From Lewinellaceae bacterium (GTDB lineage: Bacteria; Bacteroidota; Bacteroidia; Chitinophagales; Saprospiraceae), in contig JACJYE010000008.1 in NCBI GenBank assembly GCA_020636255.1, positions 186,001-250,000 of the forward strand: 64,000 nucleotides of DNA, read 5' to 3'. Under the pieces are notes generated by a model. The model was given only the letters and a program-made list of their open reading frames with translations. It searched no databases and was not told where the DNA came from. Positions 14,924 through 24,069 of the stretch are shown piece by piece (position 1 is the stretch's first letter; each line of letters opens with the position of its first letter). Both the position numbers and the translations under genes were made by a program.

Positions 14924-17900
14924 TCAGGCATTCGCTCCCCTACCCCTGAGCAAACCAAGGGCCCAAAGCTTAAACCTGAAGGACAACCAATACATGGCCG
15001 GAACGACGATCAGGGTCAGGAAAGTCGCAAAAACGAGGCCATAGATCACCGTCCAGGCCATCGGCCCCCAAACGGCGGTATTATCCCCGCCAATGAAAAT
15101 CTGCGGGTCGAGGCTGGACACCAGGGTAAAGAAGTTAAAATTAAAGCCTACGGCCAAGGGCACCAGGCCGAGGACAGTCGTAATAGCCGTGAGCAGTACG
15201 GGGCGAAGGCGTGTTGCGCCGCCTTTTACGATGGCCTCTTTCATTTCATCGAAGCTCAGTTCCTGGCCGTAGCCCAGGCCCAGTTCTTCCTTGCGCCGTT
15301 TGATCACCAGGTTGGTATAGTCGATCAGCACGATGGCGTTGTTCACCACGACCCCCGCCAGGGAGATGATGCCGACGCCGGTGAAGATGACGGAAATATC
15401 CCTTCCGGAAAAAGCATACCCGAGAAATACACCGATCGTACTGAAAAGAACGGACAGGATAATGATGAAGGGTGATGAGACCGAGTTGAACTGGGCCACA
15501 ATGATGAGGAAGATGGAGAAAATGGCTATGCCGAAAGCGAGGTTGAGGAAGCTCATGTCTTCCGCCTGCTGTTGCTGCTCGCCGGTAAACTCGTAAGCGT
15601 AACCGGCGGGAAGCGGGTATTGTTCCATCCAGCCCTTCATTTCCTGAATGATCTCGTTGGCGTTGTAACCTTCCAGAACGTTGGAGTATATCGTAATGAC
15701 CCGGTCCATATTCTTGCGTTTGACAGCGCTGTACGTAGATGTGAAGCTCACATTCGCAACGGTGGAAATGGGCACCTGTACGAGCTGGCCGGAGGCCGGG
15801 CTGCGGAAGGTCACTTTCTGGTTAAGTAGGCCGTTTATGTCGTTTCGGTACCGTTCATCGAGGCGGACGAAGATAGGGTATTCGTCTTCTCCTTCCTTGA
15901 ATTTGGATACTTCCTTGCCGAAAACCGAAGTCCGGATCGCATTGGCAATGTCATACGTGGATATCTCATACCTGCGGGCAGCTTCCCGGTCCACATTCAC
16001 GATCACCTCAGGTTTCCCGATCTTGACATCGGCCTGAAGTTCTTCGATACCCGGAATATTCTTGCTGTTAAAAAAGCGGATGAGGTCTTCGGACAGCAGG
16101 GCCAGCTGGTCCATATCTTCGCCCTGGACTTCCAGGTTGATCGGTTTGCCGGCAGAAGGGCCATCCGCATTTTTATCGACGGTGATATTTACTCCGGGAA
16201 TGCCCCGCACCGAATCGCGGATCTTCTCCATCACTTCGAAAGTCGAGATGCCGTGCCGCTCATTGGCAGGCACAAAGGATACTGTGAGGCGGGCTTTATG
16301 CGGGGAAGCGCCTGGCTCCGGCGGCCCATTGGGGTCAGAGGTATTCTCTCCGATCTGGGTCAGAACGGCCTCGACAATAGAGGTATAGGGCCGGATCGCA
16401 CTTTCCACCCGCTTCTCCAGGCTCCGCATCAGCTCATTGGTGACTTCGATATCCTTGCCCAGCGGCAATTCCACAAAAACATTGACGTAAATAGGGTCTG
16501 CAGAAGGGAAAAAGATGACTTTTGGGCTCTTCACCGCCAGCAGCGCAATGGCCAGGAATAACAAGACGAAAGTGCTTGCAAAGACCGTACCCGGAAATCT
16601 CAAAGCCGCACGGATAAATTTGTCGTACGCCGCCTCCAAAAGCGGTAACAACCTATTCTGGAAATAAAATGACGCAGGCCTGAGGATAAACCAGTTGGCC
16701 AGGATAACGCCGGTGGCGATGCCCAGGAAATTGCGCAGCGGATAGGCCCCCGTAAAGTGGAACAGGACGGCCAGCAACAGCATAACCGCTGATGAAATGA
16801 GCACACTGTTGCGCCGGCGCCGGCGCACGGCAAGCTGGTCAGCCCGCTCATCGACATTCATAAACCGCGAAGTGAAAACGGGGTTAATGACCAGTGCGAC
16901 CAAAAGTGAGGAGGTCAGCACGATAATAAGCGTTATGGGCATGTATTTCATGAACTCACCCATAATACCCGGCCAGAATGCCAGCGGCAGAAAGGCCGCC
17001 AGCGTCGTCGCCGTCGAAGCGATGATGGGAACAGCGACTTCGCCTGCTCCGTATTTTGCCGATTCCCATCCGGAATACCCTTCCTGACGGTAACGGTAGA
17101 TGTTCTCCACAACCACGATGGCGTTGTCCACCAAAAGGCCCAACGCGAGGATAAGGGAGAACAACACCACTATGTTCATGGTCACCCCGGTAAGCGACAA
17201 GAACATAATACCTGTAAGCATCGACAAGGGAATGGCCAAACCGACGAAAAGCGCGTTGCGAAGGCCCAGGAAGAACAACAATACCAACACCACGAGGATC
17301 ACCCCGGAAATAATACTGTTCTCCAGGTTGTTGACCTCAGTGCGGGTATTGACCGACTGGTCGTTGAAGAGGCTGATCTTGAGGTCGGCAGGCAATACCT
17401 TCCGGGCATCGTCTACGATCACCTTGATCTTATCGGAAGCTTCCAGCAAATTTTCCCCCTGCCGCTTGACCACGTCCAGCGAGATGACAGGCAAACCGTC
17501 GGAACGCGCGATACTGGTGGGGTCCTGATACCCAAAAGTAACCTCAGCAAAGTCTTTCAGGTAGATGGGGCGCTGGTTTTCGCTTTTAACGATCATTTCC
17601 TCGATCTCCTGAACATTTTCGAACTCCCCCTTTACCCGAATGGCGCGGCGGAACCCGTCGTTGAGCAGTTCACCGCCCGACATGGTAATGTTCTCCGTGG
17701 CGATGGCGTTCTCCAGGTCGCCGAAACTGACCTTCATGGATTCCATCTTCATCAGGTTAACGTCGACCTTGACTTCGCGCTCCAGGGCGCCTCTCAGCTC
17801 AACGTTCGATATCTCATCGAGTTTTTCGATCTCATCTTCGAGGTACTCTGCAAAATTGCGCAGCTCGTCGTTATTGTAATCACCGGAGATATTGATCGTC

Positions 17901-18358
17901 ACAATAGGTATTTCCGATAAGTTGATATCCAGTACGGCCGGGTCCGAATCCAAATCGGTAGGCAGCTCACTTTTGGCCTTGTCGACGGCGTCCTTGACTT
18001 TGCGGGTAGCATCGTCCAGGTCCATATCCGCATTGAACTCCGCGGTGATCACGGAGTAATCCTGTATGGAAGTGGATTTGATATCCTTTACGCCGGTGAT
18101 GGATTGAAGCTCCTTTTCTATAGGCCTGGTGACCAGGTTTTCTATATCGACAGCTGAGTTGCCGAAGTAAGGCGTATTGATGTATACCGTCGGCCAGTCC
18201 ACTTCCGGGAACTGTTCCTTGGGCATATTTTCATAAGCCTGGATGCCGAACAACATGATCATGAGCGTGATAATGAACACGCTGGTGCCATTGTCGACGG
18301 CAAGAGAGGAAAGGCTAAACTCTTTAAGCCCTTTTTTCTTTTTTATTTCGTCTGACAT
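14924..18358 (-). CDS. RND efflux pump inner-membrane permease
   Basis: The 1144-residue AcrB-superfamily permease has the usual 12-helix plan. Two large periplasmic loops lie after TM1 and TM7, and the TM4 proton-relay motif is 'LGLLVDNAIVVVEN', with a single Asp where AcrB has two. An extra hydrophobic pair sits between TM6 and TM7 (about residues 515-565, after 'RRRRRN'), which explains the length above 1040. 'EFTGEQQQQAEDM' precedes TM8, as in many Bacteroidota RND pumps. It exports drugs, bile-like compounds or lipophilic solutes by proton antiport; the substrate is unknown. It is the last gene of a TetR-TolC-adaptor-RND operon. Confidence 0.95.
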   Translation of the reverse strand: MSDEIKKKKGLKEFSLSSLAVDNGTSVFIITLMIMLFGIQAYENMPKEQFPEVDWPTVYINTPYFGNSAVDIENLVTRPIEKELQSITGVKDIKSTSIQDYSVITAEFNADMDLDDATRKVKDAVDKAKSELPTDLDSDPAVLDINLSEIPIVTINISGDYNNDELRNFAEYLEDEIEKLDEISNVELRGALEREVKVDVNLMKMESMKVSFGDLENAIATENITMSGGELLNDGFRRAIRVKGEFENVQEIEEMIVKSENQRPIYLKDFAEVTFGYQDPTSIARSDGLPVISLDVVKRQGENLLEASDKIKVIVDDARKVLPADLKISLFNDQSVNTRTEVNNLENSIISGVILVVLVLLFFLGLRNALFVGLAIPLSMLTGIMFLSLTGVTMNIVVLFSLILALGLLVDNAIVVVENIYRYRQEGYSGWESAKYGAGEVAVPIIASTATTLAAFLPLAFWPGIMGEFMKYMPITLIIVLTSSLLVALVINPVFTSRFMNVDERADQLAVRRRRRNSVLISSAVMLLLAVLFHFTGAYPLRNFLGIATGVILANWFILRPASFYFQNRLLPLLEAAYDKFIRAALRFPGTVFASTFVLLFLAIALLAVKSPKVIFFPSADPIYVNVFVELPLGKDIEVTNELMRSLEKRVESAIRPYTSIVEAVLTQIGENTSDPNGPPEPGASPHKARLTVSFVPANERHGISTFEVMEKIRDSVRGIPGVNITVDKNADGPSAGKPINLEVQGEDMDQLALLSEDLIRFFNSKNIPGIEELQADVKIGKPEVIVNVDREAARRYEISTYDIANAIRTSVFGKEVSKFKEGEDEYPIFVRLDERYRNDINGLLNQKVTFRSPASGQLVQVPISTVANVSFTSTYSAVKRKNMDRVITIYSNVLEGYNANEIIQEMKGWMEQYPLPAGYAYEFTGEQQQQAEDMSFLNLAFGIAIFSIFLIIVAQFNSVSSPFIIILSVLFSTIGVFLGYAFSGRDISVIFTGVGIISLAGVVVNNAIVLIDYTNLVIKRRKEELGLGYGQELSFDEMKEAIVKGGATRLRPVLLTAITTVLGLVPLAVGFNFNFFTLVSSLDPQIFIGGDNTAVWGPMAWTVIYGLVFATFLTLIVVPAMYWLSFRFKLWALGLLRGRGANA

Positions 18359-18402
18359 TGAATTAGCTCATTTAAGGTGAAGGGACAAGCAGCAGGGCCG
18401 GT

Positions 18403-19572
18403 TTAACCTTTTTGGCCGTCGATCTCGATCGGGTCGTTTTCTGCAAGGCCGCGCGCTCCTTCCAGGATCAGTTCTTCACCTCCTTTCAGCCCTTCTTCGA
18501 TCACGATCTGGCCGTCGTAATTGCGGCCGGTCTTGACATACACTTTACGGGCTATCGGGCCTCTTTCTCCACTTTCCTTGACAAAGACGTAATCTTTACC
18601 GCTAACCTCCTGCTGAACTACATCCAATGGGATGGATACGACATTTTCCTGTTCGAAATCCATGATGAGCATCACAGCAAGCAGGTTGGGTTTCAGCAAA
18701 TTATTGGGGTTGGACACGGAAGCTTCAACGTTAAAGGTGCGGTTTGCCGGGTCGATGGTACGGCCGATAAGCGAAATACGGGCATCCTGTTCCTGTCCCA
18801 GGGCCGGAAAGCTGACCCTGGCCTTTTCCCCCATTTTCACAGCGCGCAGGTAATTCTCGGGCACATTGGCCACGACCTTCAGCTTATTGGGGTTGAGGAT
18901 CTGGATGATCGGCATACCGGGAGAGGCCAATTCACCGGCCTGGAGAACGACCTGTTCCACCACGCCGGCAACAGGAGCGTAAACTTTGGATTTCGATTGC
19001 TGGAATCGCAAGGTCTCCAGGCTCTTTTCCAGGCGTTCCTTTCCGTTTTTCGCTTCGAGATACTGGACCTCCGAACCGATATTCTGATCCCAGAGCCTTT
19101 TCTGGCGTTCGTACAGGGACGTAGCCAGTTCCAGAGATTTTTGCACTTCATCAACCTGCTTCTGCAGCTGTTCCAGGTCGAGTTCGGCGATGAGCTGCCC
19201 TTTGCGCACGTTGTCGCCTTCATCGACCTTCAGTTGAAGGATACGGCCCGAAGCTTCGCTGGCCACGCCTACGAAATCGTCGGCCTGGACGGAACCTTGA
19301 ATTTCTACGAAATGTTTAAAATCGACGCGCTGTACCTGAGCCGCAGTAACAAGGCGGCGCATCTCGCTGTTCGCACTGGGGTCCAGTGAGTCGATCTCCT
19401 GTTCAAGCCGGGCGATCTGAACCGTGATCTCTTTGAGCGCCTCTTGTTTTTCTTTCAACAAGGCGCGTTTGCCTGCCAGGTCTTGCGGATAATCTTTATT
19501 CGCCTCCTGCTGGCTGCAGGAAACCAAAAAGAGGAAGGCCAGGAAGGTGAACAGTCTGGTGAAGTATTTCAT
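18403..19572 (-). CDS. RND efflux periplasmic adaptor lipoprotein
   Basis: This is a 389-residue membrane-fusion protein with a lipoprotein signal (MKYFTRLFTFLAFLFLVSC, lipobox VSC near residue 19). A coiled coil at about residues 28-65 precedes the split lipoyl motif 'GRILQLKVDEGDNVRKGQLIAELD'. A helical hairpin (about 125-190) and 'VYAPVAGVVEQVVLQAGELASPGMPI' follow. The beta-barrel and membrane-proximal domains complete the protein. It connects the TolC partner (next gene upstream) to the RND permease 44 bp downstream. Confidence 0.94.
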   Translation of the reverse strand: MKYFTRLFTFLAFLFLVSCSQQEANKDYPQDLAGKRALLKEKQEALKEITVQIARLEQEIDSLDPSANSEMRRLVTAAQVQRVDFKHFVEIQGSVQADDFVGVASEASGRILQLKVDEGDNVRKGQLIAELDLEQLQKQVDEVQKSLELATSLYERQKRLWDQNIGSEVQYLEAKNGKERLEKSLETLRFQQSKSKVYAPVAGVVEQVVLQAGELASPGMPIIQILNPNKLKVVANVPENYLRAVKMGEKARVSFPALGQEQDARISLIGRTIDPANRTFNVEASVSNPNNLLKPNLLAVMLIMDFEQENVVSIPLDVVQQEVSGKDYVFVKESGERGPIARKVYVKTGRNYDGQIVIEEGLKGGEELILEGARGLAENDPIEIDGQKG

Positions 19573-19605
19573 GACTTATGGATTTTATCAATTGCAATTG
19601 GGTTA

Positions 19606-21021
19606 TTAACGCCCCATGGCCATATCCAGCCGGGCCTTGGCCAGCAGCAGGTCATAGAGGGCCTGGATATAATTGCTTTGGGTAGCGTAAAGGCTCTGTT
19701 CGGCCTGAGTGGTCTCCAGGCTGGACCCCACGCCTTCACGGTATTTGACCTGGGTCGTCTCGTAGATATGTTCGGCCAGGGCCAGGTTTTTTTTCTGGCT
19801 TTCCAGCCGTTTGCTGGCGTTGAAATAATTAGTACGCGCGTTTTTCACCTCCAGCTGGATGGCTCGCCCGAGGTCTTTCTGCTGGTTGCGGGCCAGTTCA
19901 AGGTCCAGTTCAGCCCGCTGCACCTTTGCCTTTTTGTTCAGCCCGTCGAAAATTGGGACGTTGAGGCTCAACCCTACGTAAGAAGAAGGGGCCCAGAAGC
20001 CGTCCTTGAGATTTTCACCCTGGTATTGCTGCTGCACATTGCCGAAAGCGCGAAGGGAGGGCAAATAGCCGGATTTGTTGAGTTTGATGTTGAGCTCATT
20101 AAGCTGTATAGCCTCTCCGAGCAGTTCGTACTCGGGGCGGCGTTGCAGGTCTACCTCCATGGCCAACTCTGCATCCGTAGCTTCCGTGATCATCGTATTC
20201 AGGCTGTCAGACACGATGAGCGGCTCGTCCAGCGGATAACCGATCGCGTACTTCAGATTGGTAAGCGACAGCTCTTTTTGGCGGAGCAGGTTGTCGCGTT
20301 CCACACTGAGGTTGGCCAGGGAGAGTTCCAGGCGGTCGACGTCCAGTTGCTCAGCGAAGCCTTCCTTGTAGAGCTGGCGCGTTTCGAAAAGCAATTTCTC
20401 CAGGTTGGTGATGTTCTTGTCGAGCAGGCCGATGTTTTCCTGGAGCAGCAGTGGCGGCAGGTAGGCCTCAATAACGGCATTGCGGACTTCCCGCTTTTTA
20501 GCGGCAAACTCCACAAGGGTATATTTGCGGTATTCGCGGGCAGCGCGAAGGCCGACAAAATAGGAACCGTCAAAGATCATGGCATCCAGGGTGAGGGCCG
20601 CAGTGAAGTTATTGGGCAGAAAAAAAGCGATGCCATCCGAGCTACTGCTGCCGTTTACATTTCCAAAAGCCTCATCCACAGCCTTTTGCGTATCCTCAGA
20701 GAGCTGATCGTACAGGTCGACGGCCAGGGCCTGGCCGAAGATGCCGAATATATTGAACCCTTCGGGCAGCGGTTGCCGGGGCACCTCCAGGTAACGGGTA
20801 TAGGAAACACTCCCGTTGAGCTGCGGGATACCCACTGCCCGGCGCTCGATGATCTGCTGCTCGGCATCAGCAATGCCGACCTGGGCATTTTTTATCTTGA
20901 TGCTTTCCGTAAGCGCGTAAGTAACCGCTTCTTCCAGCGTCATTTGACGGGCCTGTTGTTGCGCCCATACGGGAACGGTAAAAAGCAAAGCCAGAGCAAT
21001 TGGAAAAATGATCTTAGACAT
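19606..21021 (-). CDS. TolC-family outer-membrane channel of the RND operon
   Basis: The 471-residue protein has a signal peptide (MSKIIFPIALALLFTVPVWAQQ) and the two TolC repeats. 'MTLEEAVTYALTESIKIKNAQVGIADAEQQI' is in the first repeat, and 'VGLSLNVPIFDGLNKKAKVQRAELDLELARNQQ' and 'KYREGVGSSLETTQAEQSLYATQSNYIQALYDLLLAKARLDMAMG' are in the second. It forms the exit duct of the pump. It lies 23 bp downstream of the regulator and 33 bp upstream of the adaptor, consistent with one transcript. Confidence 0.94.
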   Translation of the reverse strand: MSKIIFPIALALLFTVPVWAQQQARQMTLEEAVTYALTESIKIKNAQVGIADAEQQIIERRAVGIPQLNGSVSYTRYLEVPRQPLPEGFNIFGIFGQALAVDLYDQLSEDTQKAVDEAFGNVNGSSSSDGIAFFLPNNFTAALTLDAMIFDGSYFVGLRAAREYRKYTLVEFAAKKREVRNAVIEAYLPPLLLQENIGLLDKNITNLEKLLFETRQLYKEGFAEQLDVDRLELSLANLSVERDNLLRQKELSLTNLKYAIGYPLDEPLIVSDSLNTMITEATDAELAMEVDLQRRPEYELLGEAIQLNELNIKLNKSGYLPSLRAFGNVQQQYQGENLKDGFWAPSSYVGLSLNVPIFDGLNKKAKVQRAELDLELARNQQKDLGRAIQLEVKNARTNYFNASKRLESQKKNLALAEHIYETTQVKYREGVGSSLETTQAEQSLYATQSNYIQALYDLLLAKARLDMAMGR

Positions 21022-21044
21022 TGGGTTTGAATTTTCTTTTCGTA

Positions 21045-21665
21045 TTATTCTGTTACCAACTTCTCAGCAGCCAGGTACTTTTCAAGGGCCTGAATGCCTT
21101 TAGGAGAAGCTATGCCGCGGATATGGTAATCAATATATTCCCGGTATAACTGCCCCAGGCCGTATTCATTGGCCGGAAACAGGCCCTCGTCTGCCATAAG
21201 GCTCGACCTTACCACACAAAACTTAGCGACGATATCGGGATTGATACCCGGCCGATAAACGCCCTCCCGAATACCGCGCTCCAGATTTGCCCTCATGGCA
21301 CTATAGACGAGCTTGTGTTTCATTGATTCCACCTGTTTCCAGATCTCGGGGTAGTATTTTTTCATATCGAAAACTGCGGTGGGCGACATCGCCCGCAGTT
21401 TCTCTATGATATGATGGGATACTTTCAACAACTCATGGATGGCGTCTGCCGATTGAAGCTGTATGCGGCACAGGCAATCCTTCTCCTGATCCACATGCTG
21501 CTGGAAAAGCTGCCCGATCAGGCCGCTCTTATTTTCCACATACTGGTACAGCGTCTTTTTCGAGATCCCCAATTCCCGGGAGATATCATCCATAGTAATC
21601 CCCTTAATCCCGGAGCGCCAAAAGAGCTCAAGGGATTTTTTCAAAATATGCTGCTTAAGGTCCAT
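21045..21665 (-). CDS. TetR/AcrR family transcriptional regulator
   Basis: The 206-residue protein has the TetR N-terminal helix-turn-helix ('LFWRSGIKGITMDDISRELGISKKTLYQYVENKSGLI', residues 14-50) followed by an all-helical ligand-binding domain. As the first gene of the TolC-adaptor-RND operon it most likely represses its own transcript and is released by pump substrates. Two identical 13-bp sequences in its leader (21700 and 21747) are candidate operators. Confidence 0.94.
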   Translation of the reverse strand: MDLKQHILKKSLELFWRSGIKGITMDDISRELGISKKTLYQYVENKSGLIGQLFQQHVDQEKDCLCRIQLQSADAIHELLKVSHHIIEKLRAMSPTAVFDMKKYYPEIWKQVESMKHKLVYSAMRANLERGIREGVYRPGINPDIVAKFCVVRSSLMADEGLFPANEYGLGQLYREYIDYHIRGIASPKGIQALEKYLAAEKLVTE

Positions 21666-21699
21666 CCTGCTGTTGTACTATGCTTCCCTGTGGTAGGTT

Positions 21700-21759
21700 T
21701 TGTGTAAACGCTTGGCGTAGCGTCGAAGCAATGGCCGGCAGAAAGCTTGTGTAAACGCT
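21700..21759 (-). promoter_or_regulatory. Direct-repeat candidate operator in tetR leader
   Basis: TTGTGTAAACGCT occurs exactly twice (21700-21712 and 21747-21759), 47 bp apart in the same orientation. Both sites lie between the predicted promoter and the tetR start codon. They are possible binding sites of the encoded TetR protein, though neither is a palindrome by itself. Confidence 0.4.
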
Positions 21760-21806
21760 ACTTGCCAGGCCTATCTTTCAACTGCACCCCAGGCTCAGAT
21801 GCGGTG

Positions 21807-21837
21807 CAAAGGTATGTCTGAAAAACAAAGGAAACAA
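21807..21837 (-). promoter_or_regulatory. Promoter of the tetR-RND operon
   Basis: On the minus strand TTG (21837-21835), 20 bp and TACCTTTG (21814-21807) match the Bacteroidota consensus. The leader to the tetR ATG would be about 135 nt and would hold the two direct repeats. Confidence 0.6.
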
Positions 21838-22037
21838 TATGGAGCCTAAAAGTTTCCACGGTTTTTTCTCTGAAAAATACGCAGGCCCCGATATCACCCA
21901 CAAACGCAGCAAAAACGGGGATAAACGCAAAAAAAACATAGACCAGTGCCCCCCAAAGAAGTCGTTTCTACTCTTGTTATATGCGAAATATTATTTGGGC
22001 GCTGCGCGGAAAAAGCCGCCCCCCCTTACCGTTTTAT
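21838..22037. other. Intergenic stretch, nothing recognised
   Basis: This lies between the tetR promoter and the convergent end of the nucleotidyltransferase gene. A plus-strand frame of 112 codons crosses it and runs antisense into the next gene. It has no signal or motif and is not called. Confidence 0.4.
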
Positions 22038-22655
22038 TCATGGTTCATCCAGCTTTTCCTGAAAGCCCAACCAATCGCCGGGCGTATCCAGGTCGAGCCG
22101 CCCTTCCGGGAAAGGAACAGCCAGGAGCTCGTCGCGGTATTCCATCACAACCGGTTTGGCCCCCTTTGGGCCCTTAAGGGCCAAAAGCTCAGGAAACAGG
22201 GCCTTGCTAAAAAGGGCCGGCACTCCTGTTGTCTGCCCATAGGCAGAAACGACTCCCAACATGTGGGGTGAGCGTTGCAGCAGTTGTGCCATTTGCTGCA
22301 GGTGTGCAGCGCCGAGGTAGGGTTGGTCTACCAGGATAAAAAAAGCAGCTTCCACATCCGGGCTGGCATGGAGCAAAGCCGACAGGCCCGAGGCGACGGA
22401 ACTACCCATCCCTGTTGCCCAGTTGCCATTGCGGACAGCAAGCACCTCCGTGCCTTCTATTTCAACTTCCATCTGCTCTGCATAGGCCCCCAACACTACC
22501 ACGATTGGCCGAAAAGCAGTGGCCAAAGCGGTATCCAGGCTGTGCTGGAGCAGGCTCCGCCCTCTGTATCGCAACAGTTGTTTGGGGCGGCCCATGCGCG
22601 TGGAAGCGCCTGCTGCCAATACGATCAGGCCGGCTTTGGCAAAAGGAGCCGACAT
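22038..22655 (-). CDS. MobA-like nucleotidyltransferase
   Basis: The 205-residue protein has the MobA/MocA-type NTP-transferase signature 'LIVLAAGASTRMGRPKQLL' (residues 9-27), the 'FILVDQPYLGAAHLQQM' motif with the metal-binding Asp, and 'DLDTPGDWLGFQ' near the C-terminus. In the MocA group this combination attaches CMP to molybdopterin for xanthine/aldehyde dehydrogenases. The start ATG (22655-22653) overlaps the stop of the upstream cytochrome gene (TAATG), so translation is coupled. No molybdoenzyme gene is in the window, so cofactor specificity is inferred only. Confidence 0.85.
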   Translation of the reverse strand: MSAPFAKAGLIVLAAGASTRMGRPKQLLRYRGRSLLQHSLDTALATAFRPIVVVLGAYAEQMEVEIEGTEVLAVRNGNWATGMGSSVASGLSALLHASPDVEAAFFILVDQPYLGAAHLQQMAQLLQRSPHMLGVVSAYGQTTGVPALFSKALFPELLALKGPKGAKPVVMEYRDELLAVPFPEGRLDLDTPGDWLGFQEKLDEP

Positions 22656-23113
22656 TAGTACAGTTTCTTGATCCTGGCCAGAGGCCCCGGGCATAAAGCC
22701 TGGTGGCAGCCTGTACAAGAGTTTACCATGGACTCGTACAAACTTGAGGCCTGGGCTGCATCGGCCTGTTGCAATGCCTGCATGGTTTGCAGATAGGACA
22801 ATGCATGTACCTTATATTCGGTTGAGGCCGCCTTTTCCGGCTGCGTAGCCTGGGCCGTAAGTATCTTCTCGAAGTCCAGCCCTGTCCGGGCCTGCTCCCC
22901 CCGTTCGATCTGTTCTTTCATCTGGAGCGCATCGTCGAACATGGCACGCATAAGCAAGGCCAGCTCACTATCGCCATTGGGATTCACCGGTTGAGGCACC
23001 AGCACGGCCTTTGGGGAAGAACATGATAGCAGATAACCTATTCCCATCAAGGCCAGAAAAATAGCAGGTTGCCGAAACCGGCGGGCGAGGTAGAAGGATC
23101 TTAGCATAACCAT
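22655..23113 (-). CDS. c-type cytochrome lipoprotein (cytochrome c'-like)
   Basis: The 152-residue product starts at ATG 23113 or, two codons later, 23107. Its signal 'FLALMGIGYLLSCSS' carries a lipobox. The mature domain is mostly helical and ends with one heme-attachment motif CTGCH about 17 residues from the C-terminus. A four-helix bundle with a C-terminal CxxCH is the plan of cytochrome c'. It is translationally coupled to the MobA-like gene, so it may be the electron acceptor of a molybdoenzyme matured by that protein (inference). Confidence 0.7.
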   Translation of the reverse strand: MVMLRSFYLARRFRQPAIFLALMGIGYLLSCSSPKAVLVPQPVNPNGDSELALLMRAMFDDALQMKEQIERGEQARTGLDFEKILTAQATQPEKAASTEYKVHALSYLQTMQALQQADAAQASSLYESMVNSCTGCHQALCPGPLARIKKLY

Positions 23114-23320
23114 TTTTAGGGCCAAAAATAGAGGGTTCTCCGATGCCTTCCTCCAAAAACTGAAAAAAAACACAAGCGAGGCAACCCGAAATTAGAGATG
23201 AACCTCTTTTAGGGCAGTCAATATGTTTTTGTTTTGTTAATCAGCAGGGCCCTACAGCTGGCAGCAGCGGAAACTGCCTAATTTTATCCCGCATACATTC
23301 AATCAATAAATCTGAAGAAA

Positions 23321-24046
23321 ATGGCCAAAAAGTTATTGGTATTCATACTCACGGTAGCCATTATCGGCGGCCTCAACGCGCAGGCCTGGAAAGAGAAGCT
23401 CAACCAGGCGAAGGACAAACTCACCGGCGGCACGCCACTGACCCAGGAAGAGGCCGGGCGCGGCCTTAAGGAAGCGCTGGACGCCGGCGTAGGCGAAGCC
23501 GTCAGCTTTCTGTCGGCAGAAGATGGGTATTATAAAAGCATCTACAAAATACTGCTGCCTGAAGAAGCCCAGCAGGTAGCCAACCGCCTGCGCGCCGTCC
23601 CCGGTTTTTCCAACTTCGAGGAAGACGCCCTGATGAAGATCAACCGGGCCGCCGAGGATGCCGCCCAAAAAGCCAAACCTATCTTTGTCAGCGCAATCAA
23701 ACAGATGACATTCCAGGACGCCATGAACATCCTGATGGGAAACAAAGATGCCGCGACCCGCTATCTGGAAAAATCGACCTACAGCCAGTTATACGACGAG
23801 TTCAGGCCGGTGGTCATCGAATCGCTCGACAAATTCAACGCCCGTACATACTGGCACGACGGCGTGACGGCCTACAACAAGATACCGCTGGTGTCCAAAG
23901 CCAACCCCGAGCTCGACGACTACGTCACCAAGCAGGCGCTGCTGGGGCTCTTCAGCCTCATTGAAACGAAAGAGCTGGATATTCGCGAGAATACGTCGGC
24001 ACGGACTACGGAGCTCCTGCGCAAGGTCTTTGCCAAACAGGACTAA
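23321..24046 (+). CDS. DUF4197 domain protein
   Basis: The 241-residue secreted protein has a signal peptide (MAKKLLVFILTVAIIGGLNAQ). It carries the DUF4197 pattern: 'EEAGRGLKEALDAGVGEAVSFLSAEDGYYKS', 'ILLPEEAQQVANRLRAVPGFSNFEEDALMKINRAAEDAAQKAKPIF', 'MTFQDAMNILMGNKDAATRYLEKSTYSQLYDEFRPVV'. The family is periplasmic, helical and of unknown function. The next gene begins 24 bp later. Confidence 0.88.
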   Translation: MAKKLLVFILTVAIIGGLNAQAWKEKLNQAKDKLTGGTPLTQEEAGRGLKEALDAGVGEAVSFLSAEDGYYKSIYKILLPEEAQQVANRLRAVPGFSNFEEDALMKINRAAEDAAQKAKPIFVSAIKQMTFQDAMNILMGNKDAATRYLEKSTYSQLYDEFRPVVIESLDKFNARTYWHDGVTAYNKIPLVSKANPELDDYVTKQALLGLFSLIETKELDIRENTSARTTELLRKVFAKQD

Positions 24047-24069
24047 GAGCCGTATCTTCCCGCCAAAAA

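Noticed and set aside
19444..21030. Long open frame of 528 codons on the plus strand
   Set aside because: It is antisense to the adaptor and TolC genes, which have signal peptides and clear motifs; the frame has neither and follows from codon bias in a GC-rich region.
21839..22177. 112-codon plus-strand ORF
   Set aside because: Lys/Pro-rich without motif, and it runs antisense into the nucleotidyltransferase gene.
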